Shown: positions 57,799-64,000 of the stretch, piece after piece
How positions within the stretch are numbered: position 1 is the first letter of the stretch
Layout of the letters: each line of letters opens with the position of its first letter
Notes under the pieces: model-generated
The model's database searches: none
Seen by the model: only the letters and a program-made list of their open reading frames with translations
What the model was told of the DNA's origin: nothing
Position numbers and translations under genes: made by a program
NCBI GenBank assembly: GCA_025769875.1
Contig: JAGFNK010000230.1
Span: 1 to 64,000, forward strand
Direction: 5' to 3'
Length of the DNA stretch: 64,000 nt
Source of the DNA: Russula earlei
Lineage: Eukaryota; Basidiomycota; Agaricomycetes; Russulales; Russulaceae

Positions 57799-60162
57799 TT
57801 ACCCTGGACAGCCTTGCGAGACAGCCGACGAGATATACCTGGAAAGTGAAGATCCTTTTGGTGGATATCGTCCTCTATGCTTTTTGTTGAACGATAGACC
57901 CTTTGCTACACAGCTATCATCATCTTTAGCCTTGCGCTTGTGGCAGCCCCTGCTGAACGTTGGATCATGACCAAGAATGTTCTTTGATAGGCTGCTGTCA
58001 TCATCGGACCAATTTTTGGATTCCAGTTTCCGTGTTATGAGATTCAAGACCCATTCAGAAGAACAAAGCTTCTCGTGAGCGTCCTTGACCTCCATCCGGA
58101 CATTCCTCTCCTCTTGAGGTTCAGGCATAATTGATTTTGGGTTAATATCATCATAGAAGGTTTTAAGAAGGGTGCGCAACTCTTCAATGATCTGGCGGCA
58201 TGGTTCTGGGACAAAACCAAATGAATCCAGGTGAAGTATTAGTTTGTGTAGGAAAGATAGCTTTCCGTCACCGCCCTGGATAACACCATCTTCATCCATG
58301 TCTCTGTATCCATCAAATATGTGTTGCATATCTTGTGATTGGCCCTCGATCGCAGAATGTCGGCATTTCATGACAATATAAATAAGAACCCAGTAAAAGG
58401 ATTCAATATCATCTGAAATTTGATGAGATCGAGCGTGAGGGTGTAATAAAAGTCCTGTTGATATGAACTGCCATGTACCCTGAACACGAAGTCAATTCAC
58501 CATGCATAGGGGATAAACAGATCATACCATGTGGGAGGGTTGTCTCTGCCGGGTCACATCCATCCTCTTGGACATGTCCCAGTTGATCAATAAACCTGAT
58601 CGATCTGGGGCGATCAGAATGTTTCCTGCACTCACATCCCGATGTAAAATTTTTGCTTTGTCATATGCGTCCGTATGAGCTGTTCCAAATTGTCAAACAA
58701 CAAACTTAAATGTAATGCCAATCCTCACCGATCATAGCATCCCGAATGACCTGGCATAGCTCCCAAGTCGATCCGAACATACTCAGCAGCTGTCCGAGTG
58801 TGTTCAAGACAAGTCAGTAGTGGACATATCGTTTGACACATGGTGTACCGGGACACCAAATACAATTGTGATAGCCACCTATCACATAGTCTTGCATCCT
58901 TGTGCTTTGTACGTTGAGTGGATGCTCCGGTGTCGACAGCACATCACCAGCTGGACCCAACCTTGGAATGTGACACACTTTTGCTTCTTTCAAATCGCTA
59001 TAAATATCCCCTTCTTTCTCGATACCTGGGAAATCGGTAAGCCAGTAATCTTTGAGGTAAACCAGTTTATTCTGTTCGACATCATGCCACACAAATCCAA
59101 ACGTTGACCAACCAAAAAGGGTTTTCGTCTCCCATATTGGTTTCCCTGTGATATAGGGCTTCGGCTGTCTGTCTGTGGCATGATCGTCATTGACGAGAAT
59201 CTGGCAAAGGTCTTCAACTTCAATTTTCTCGACGTCCATGTATACCCCCAGCGTGGACTGTGCATCACCAACCCCCTTATCGTTCTTTGAGACTGAGGTG
59301 ACAGTGGTGTCATATCCACGCTGGGCAAAAGTGAGAGAGTTGAGCCTCCAGATGTATTCAGAAAGGGTGTTGGGATCTTTGGCCCAATCGAATATCTCGG
59401 TATAGATAGCACCACTGCGATCCCATCACAGTAGTCACCCTGTTGCCTTTCCAAAGAGGATGATCGAGTAAGAGAAGACCCGAAACTGTGAACAATGGAT
59501 AGAAGTGGCATAATGTGTGAGTTGACCACACACACGATACACGCGCTCAGTCCACTTAATGTGACACTTGAGCCCACCCTTACGACCCTCATGCCTCATA
59601 TGTGTAAGGTTGCGAAAAATGTCCTCTTTTTCCTTTTTGTTTTCGATCCACACATCGACTGCTCTCCAGTCCAGTGAGGTCAGCTGCTTGTTTTCCTGAT
59701 GACCTTCCCTTTTCCGATAGATAACGATGTCTGGTCTCCCTAGGATTGCCTTATCTTGCTTAACAGTGGTGTTGACAAATGTGAGATTATCAGCGAGGCT
59801 GGATGTTTTGATTGCCTGTATCTGTCATGTACGTGAGCGTGGATCCCCCCTTGAATGTGGGGACTGACAAAGTGATCCTCATTGTGTGAGACGGAGCACT
59901 TGTCGAAGCTGATGATGCGCTCCATCTTTCGAGCTTGGCTTGCTTCTGGCACGAATTCCGAGAGGAATTCGGCTATTGGCATAGGCCCAACAAATTTGTC
60001 ACATACGTCCCAGGTCATGTCCTTATATCTCTCTGAAGCTAGCTTTTGAGGTGTGGATGTGTGTGTGTGACTTCCTGATAGGTCGTATTTTAGAGGTGAA
60101 GTAGTTATAGTTAGACTACTTTGCTTGGTTTGAGGTGGCGTGCTGGGACGGATGACGGCCAT
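57799..60162 (-). pseudogene. FunK1-type fungal protein kinase, nonsense-inactivated
   Basis: FunK1 kinases are expanded in multicellular basidiomycetes. In order on the minus strand: start at 60162, KDMTWDVCDKFVGPMPIAEF; RPDIVIYRKREG; DWRAVDVWIENKKEKED; SIILFGKATG; WDRSGAIYTEIFDW; TKTLFGWSTFGFVW; YLKDYW; CPGTPCVKRYVHY; LVLNTLGQLLSMF; AYDKAKILHRDVSAGNILI (catalytic HRD); GLLINWDMSKRM; GTWQFIS; DDIESFYWVLIYIV; and a C-terminal region to 57799. Two introns fit perfectly (near 58715 and 58520). The frame contains TGA at 59435-59437, 59426-59428 and 58814-58816; each sits where an Arg (CGA) is expected. A further frame change lies near 59820. The catalytic Asp and Lys-region survive, so the loss seems recent. 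Confidence 0.9.
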
Positions 60163-60223
60163 GTTGTGAGATGAGACAAAGAAAAGGTGAGAATCACGTA
60201 CTGCAATCAGTATGTGGTCCCGC

Positions 60224-60930
60224 TGTAAGGAGGATTATGGCTGGCCACGAAATCACGTGCAGAAACGCGACGCGACACGACGTGACGCCTATCCTCTCCC
60301 TTGCCTCAGCTCGCTTTCATCCCTTGCCAACAGCTGCACACACACACGCACGCACCCGCGACCTCTCTTGTGCCCAACTTCAAGCCCTTTCTACCAACCA
60401 CGCGTATGCCAAACGCTCACAAGACACGATTGCGTGCCAGGCTGTCCGCCACCGACCGCATTGCAGCCCTTGCCACCGACCACGCACCGACCTCACGAGC
60501 ACGCCTACCACCTCACACCCGACGTCAAGACCCGGACGACCGCATCGCCCACCCATCGCCATATGCGCACGCACCCCACGCTCCGGCACACGCGACGCGT
60601 TTCCGCGTCGAGCCTTTCACGATCGCCTAGACCGCCTCGCCCGGTCTCGATTGCCTTTCAAGACTCTACTTCCTTTCATCATCTCATTTCCTTTCATTAC
60701 ATGCCCCCTCTTACTACTCCCCTTCTTGTATATAAAACACCTAGCTACCTTGTAGTAAAAAAAGAGAAGTCCAGTGGAATCAGAATCTTTTCCCCCTCAT
60801 CTGTCCACCTCTGCCTGAACCAGAACGACTGTGCGCGACCACTTGTTCCTCCTCTCCCCCCCTCCTCTACTCTTTCTGCTTGGACCGGTCAGCCTTACGA
60901 TCTCACTCACACGTCACCGGACGCGCTACA
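60224..60930 (+). repeat. 5' LTR of gag-only retroelement copy C, 707 bp
   Basis: Begins TGTAAGGAGGATTATGGCTG at 60224; the same sequence begins again at 63948, giving 51 of 52 matching positions before the window ends (one A/G difference at 60260/63984). It ends CGCTACA at 60930, followed by a plausible primer-binding site (TGGCTGCCCCAGTGAG from 60933). A TATA box, TATATAAAA, lies at 60729-60737. The LTR stands 62 bp upstream of the divergent FunK1 start. Confidence 0.85.
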
Positions 60931-61584
60931 ACTGGCTGCCCCAGTGAGGCTGACTGAAGATCCAAGTGTTCTCAAGATCCCTTTCAAACCCTTGGCTCCA
61001 GGTTGCCCCCTGCAACCCTCGCCCCTCACAAGCAAGTTCCCGCGCGTGAGTCCAAGCCACTTCCTCCAGCCCATTGCAAACCCGTGCCCTCACATTGAGA
61101 CTCAAGTTTACTGCCCCGTCCTCAGGCCCCTTGCTCCTAGCTCCTCGCGTTCCGCACCCACGCCCGCTCTCCATCTATGAACTCTTACAGTGCATCCCAC
61201 GCCATCACCACGCGCCGTACCAAGCACCAGTCCAGCAGTACGCCCAAGCACCAGCACCAGCACCAGCACCAGCGCCAGTGCCAGCCCGAGTCCCATTTCA
61301 GCCGCCAGCCCAAGTTTCAGTTCAGCAGCATGCCCAAGTCCGAGCACCCACACCCACATCAGCACCGCACCAAGTACCGACCGCATCCGCACACGCACAC
61401 CTTGCATTATCGTCCACCGCCATCGCAGCCCCGCGCGCTGTTGTTTCACTCCTCCACACCTGCCTCCGTCTCGTCTTTATCGCCTGCAGCTGCCGCCACC
61501 TTCACCATCACGTCCACGCGTGCCGCTTCATCGTCCACATGCTTCCTTGATAGCTAGTACTGCCTGCCGCAGCACCAACGCACC
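60931..61584 (+). other. Retroelement leader
   Basis: About 650 bp between the primer-binding site and the gag-like ATG. Three overlapping frames are open for 120-200 codons (for example 61074-61550 and 61190-61783), all low-complexity Gln/Pro/Ala/His/Ser, produced by CAGCACCAGCAC-type repeats at 61245-61275. None has a domain; most likely untranslated leader or a short N-terminal ORF. Confidence 0.45.
60933..60950 (+). other. Putative tRNA primer-binding site
   Basis: TGGCTGCCCCAGTGAGGC directly after the LTR end has the TGG start expected for complementarity to a tRNA CCA 3' end. The tRNA was not identified. Confidence 0.5.
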
Positions 61585-64000
61585 ATGTCCGACGTCTCCA
61601 CCTATTTCCGCCAAGCGTCGAGGCCCAACGGCTGCCCCTTCTGTGCCCAACCCGGCCATGGAGTGCGATGGTGCACGATTGCCAAGGAGTACTGCTACAC
61701 TGGCCGCATTGTTATCATCAACAGTCGCCTCCACCTTCCAAACAGGCAACCCATCCCCATCAGCAGCAACGGACGTGGACTGAAGGACGCCGTCGACGCC
61801 TGGCTCGCCGCCAACAACGCTCAAGTCTTCAGCTACCCGGCTACACCCACAGCTCCCACACCAGTCGCACTCCCCTCCTCCCACCATCCGCCTTCGCCGC
61901 GCGACGCTTCCATTATCACGCCGACCCAGCTCCGGTACCTCCAACAGGAGCTAGAGGACCTCATTGCCACCTCGTCAAGGCTTCAGATGCGTGACCGAAG
62001 AGACGTATCGGACTACGGCCGGAGCTTCCAGGAGATATGCGAGTCCCTAGTGAGTGCACGCTGCCTTTCCTATGACGAACGCGACCGGGCATTCTGGCTC
62101 GGACTTCACCCAGACGACCGCAAAATGGTCTCCCGACACCTCGGTCCTTGGCGCATGAACGAACAGCGAGGGCAATTTGTCGAATTCCGGGAGACGTTCG
62201 ACACACTAGTCAAGATCTTCTCTCAGCCTCCCTGTGACATTAGGTGGGAACGCGGTCCCCACTCTCTCAGGCAAGACCCCCGACGCGACTTCGCATTCGA
62301 AACCCCGGAACAGGAGAACTGCCAGCCCGTCGCCCTCACGCCCGCCGACGTCTTAGCGCCGCCCGCCCCAATGCTCCCAGCCGCAGCCTCTACAGCCGCC
62401 ATCGCCGTCGCCCCAGTCGTCTCAGTATCGCCCACTGCCCCTGTCTCGCGCCCTGCCGCCCCCGTCACCTCAGCCTCACCTACTGACGTCTTAGTGCCAC
62501 ACGCCACCGTCTCCACCCCAGTCTCGTCCGCCCACGCGCCCTCAGTTGCCGTCTCCGCCCCAGTCTCGTCCGCCCCCACGCCCTCAGTTGCCATCTCCGC
62601 CCCGCCCGCCTCCATCCTAGCCTCGCCCGTCAACGTCTCGCCCCCTGCCGCCGCGCCCTCCGTCATCACCTCCGGTCCGTCAGCCACCGACGCTGGAGCA
62701 CAAGCATCCGTCGCCGCCACGCCCTCAGCCTCTGCACTCCCAGTTCCGCCCACCGCCCCAGCTCTCGTCTCGCGCTCTGCCGCACCCACGCCCTCAGTCG
62801 CCTCAGCCCTCTCAGTCTCAGCCGCCGCCACCGCGCCCCCAGTTTTGCCAGCCGTCACCGTCGCCCCAGCTTTAGATCAGTCAGCCGCCGCCGCCGTGCT
62901 CTTAGCCTTGCCAGCAGCTTTAGTCTCGTCAGCCGCCCCCGTAGCCTCAGCCTCAGCCACCGACGTCTTAGCGCCACACACCGCCGCCTCCACCACTGTC
63001 TCACTAGCCACTGCCGCCACGCCCTTGTCAGCCACAGCTGCCATCGCCCCTGTGTCGCCCTCAGTCGTCGCCTCCGCTCCGTCCGCCTCCGCCGTCGCAC
63101 CAGCTCTGTCTGCCGCCGCCTCCTTGGTCTCACCCTCAGCCTTCGTCTCCGCGCCCGCCGCATCAGTCTCAGTTTCGCGCGACACCAGCATCGCAGCACC
63201 GTCGCAACACCTCGCCACCAGCACCACCCCAGAAGACCAAGAAGGCCTCGGCCACGAACCTAGCCATGACACGCCCCAACAGGAACAGCAGCAGCCGCCA
63301 CGCCGCCGCCGTAGGAAAAGCTGCCGCCGACACCAGCAGCATACCACGCGCCGCATCCCACATCGCCTCCCCGTCTGTTTGCGCGCTCTCACCCACGTCT
63401 GCTGCCGACACCTGCAGTGGAGACGACCCCACCACCGTCGCCGCCGAATGACGACAAACGTTACCCCCGCGCAAGCCGCCCCACGCATCTTCCTTCCCAA
63501 GTCCTCGCCACCTACATCTCTGTCTACGAACTCACGCTCGCCGCCTACGTCTTCGCTTCTCGACAACGCTGCCCACTCTGTCCCGACTCTAGCCGCACGC
63601 ACGCCACGCCAAGCCCCCCTCACTTCGCCATTCCGCACCCGCATTCCAGGACACAGCGGATCACTGCTCGCAATGACCCAGATGACACACTTGACACGAC
63701 GCACACACCACAAGACAACCCCATCGCCACGCAGCTGCCGTCTTGCCACCACCCTCGCCCTCATCTCCAGCGCCTCCGTCTCCCACGACCCTCACCCTCC
63801 GGCACCGCCACCCTTCGTCTCCTCCCCCACTACCGATGCCACAACACAAGCAGCCGCGACCGCCGCCACAAATCAGACACAAAAGGTTCAAAGTCTCGCA
63901 TTCGGACGCTTGACCGAGGACGGTCAAAATTTCAAGCCCCCGGGAGGTGTAAGGAGGATTATGGCTGGCCACGAAATCACGTGCGGAAACGCGACGCGAC
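61585..64000 (+). CDS. Gag-like CCHC protein of LTR retroelement, continues past window end
   Basis: Open without a stop from ATG 61585 (context CACCATGTCC; the frame has TAG at 61555) to the last base, at least 805 codons. Residues 16-31 form a CCHC zinc knuckle, CPFCAQPGHGVRWC, followed by a segment (GRGLKDAVDAWLA, residues 65-77) like that after the knuckle in basidiomycete gypsy Gag. Residues 115-215 resemble a Gag capsid (TQLRYLQQELEDLI, SDYGRSFQEICESL, YDERDRAFWLGLHPDD). Residues 250-540 are Ala/Pro/Ser/Val-rich low complexity; then come VSRDTSIAAP, an Arg-rich patch and a Ser/Pro/Thr tail. The knuckle precedes the capsid-like part, the reverse of normal Gag order. No protease, reverse transcriptase, RNase H or integrase is present between the LTRs, so the element is non-autonomous. 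The frame runs through the polypurine tract into the 3' LTR. Confidence 0.7.
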   Translation, partial: MSDVSTYFRQASRPNGCPFCAQPGHGVRWCTIAKEYCYTGRIVIINSRLHLPNRQPIPISSNGRGLKDAVDAWLAANNAQVFSYPATPTAPTPVALPSSHHPPSPRDASIITPTQLRYLQQELEDLIATSSRLQMRDRRDVSDYGRSFQEICESLVSARCLSYDERDRAFWLGLHPDDRKMVSRHLGPWRMNEQRGQFVEFRETFDTLVKIFSQPPCDIRWERGPHSLRQDPRRDFAFETPEQENCQPVALTPADVLAPPAPMLPAAASTAAIAVAPVVSVSPTAPVSRPAAPVTSASPTDVLVPHATVSTPVSSAHAPSVAVSAPVSSAPTPSVAISAPPASILASPVNVSPPAAAPSVITSGPSATDAGAQASVAATPSASALPVPPTAPALVSRSAAPTPSVASALSVSAAATAPPVLPAVTVAPALDQSAAAAVLLALPAALVSSAAPVASASATDVLAPHTAASTTVSLATAATPLSATAAIAPVSPSVVASAPSASAVAPALSAAASLVSPSAFVSAPAASVSVSRDTSIAAPSQHLATSTTPEDQEGLGHEPSHDTPQQEQQQPPRRRRRKSCRRHQQHTTRRIPHRLPVCLRALTHVCCRHLQWRRPHHRRRRMTTNVTPAQAAPRIFLPKSSPPTSLSTNSRSPPTSSLLDNAAHSVPTLAARTPRQAPLTSPFRTRIPGHSGSLLAMTQMTHLTRRTHHKTTPSPRSCRLATTLALISSASVSHDPHPPAPPPFVSSPTTDATTQAAATAATNQTQKVQSLAFGRLTEDGQNFKPPGGVRRIMAGHEITCGNATR
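63928..63947 (+). other. Polypurine tract region of copy C
   Basis: The GGGAGG before the LTR start at 63948 occupies the polypurine-tract position, although it is preceded by CCCCC. The same arrangement is seen on the minus strand next to copy B at 54433. Confidence 0.5.
63948..64000 (+). repeat. Start of the 3' LTR of copy C (cut by window end)
   Basis: TGTAAGGAGGATTATGGCTG, 53 bp visible, differs from the 5' LTR at one of the compared positions. The gag-like frame continues through it. Confidence 0.9.

Noticed and set aside
62223..62858. 211-codon minus ORF, Glu/Thr/Ala/Gly-rich
   Set aside because: Antisense of the Ala/Pro/Ser-rich tail of the gag-like ORF; GCC/GTC codon repeats keep the opposite frame open.
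62877..63764. 295-codon minus ORF
   Set aside because: Antisense of the same low-complexity region, no domain.

Overview
The window is nuclear DNA of a filamentous basidiomycete, most likely an agaricomycete (mushroom-forming) fungus. The evidence is many protein genes split by 48-70 bp GT-AG introns, a FunK1-type fungal protein kinase, chromodomain Ty3/gypsy and Ty1/copia retrotransposon remains, an SPX-domain phosphate transporter, and tightly packed head-to-head housekeeping genes. I see no rRNA, tRNA or CRISPR array. The species cannot be named from sequence alone.

Layout. Positions 1-7 kb are a transposon graveyard: a decayed chromodomain gypsy integrase followed by a CCHC zinc-knuckle ORF, a copia RNase H end with its LTR, a Tc1/mariner-type transposase relic apparently split by a Pro/Ala-rich retroelement fragment, and a MITE. 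Positions 7.9-51.2 kb are a gene-rich block: cupin-like protein (-), forkhead factor (-), tRNA-His guanylyltransferase Thg1 (-), acidic protein of unknown function (+), M1 aminopeptidase (-), Maf nucleotide pyrophosphatase (-), PP2A activator PTPA (+), ornithine decarboxylase (+), APSES DNA-binding protein (+), SPX/SLC13 phosphate transporter (+), Ku70 (-), succinate dehydrogenase cytochrome b subunit (+), CGFS glutaredoxin Grx3/4 (-), HUS1 (+), Erv41-like ER-Golgi protein (-), CIR_N/LENG1-like protein (+) and Tvp38 (-). At 51.5-52.3 kb is a candidate secreted Ser-rich repeat protein. From 52.7 kb to the end the window is again repeat-rich: a decayed minus-strand copy of a gag-type LTR element, a 406-bp near-perfect palindrome, a FunK1 kinase gene killed by three CGA-to-TGA changes, and a much better preserved LTR element of the same family whose single ORF stays open from 61585 through the start of its 3' LTR and off the window.

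How the genes relate. Most are unrelated housekeeping genes. Five pairs are divergent with start codons 85-140 bp apart (Thg1/acidic protein, Maf/PTPA, Ku70/SDHC, Grx3/HUS1, Erv41/CIR_N), so they probably share bidirectional promoters. Two DNA-damage genes (Ku70, HUS1) lie within 7 kb of each other but belong to different pairs.

The most notable signals are the gag-only LTR retroelement family with an ORF covering U3, the palindrome, the transition-type decay of the kinase gene, and a series of single-base frameshifts in otherwise conserved genes (Thg1, HUS1, the APSES gene), which may be assembly errors or genuine decay. Gene models were built by eye from splice consensus and family motifs; spans are reliable to the exon level where exon coordinates are given and approximate elsewhere.
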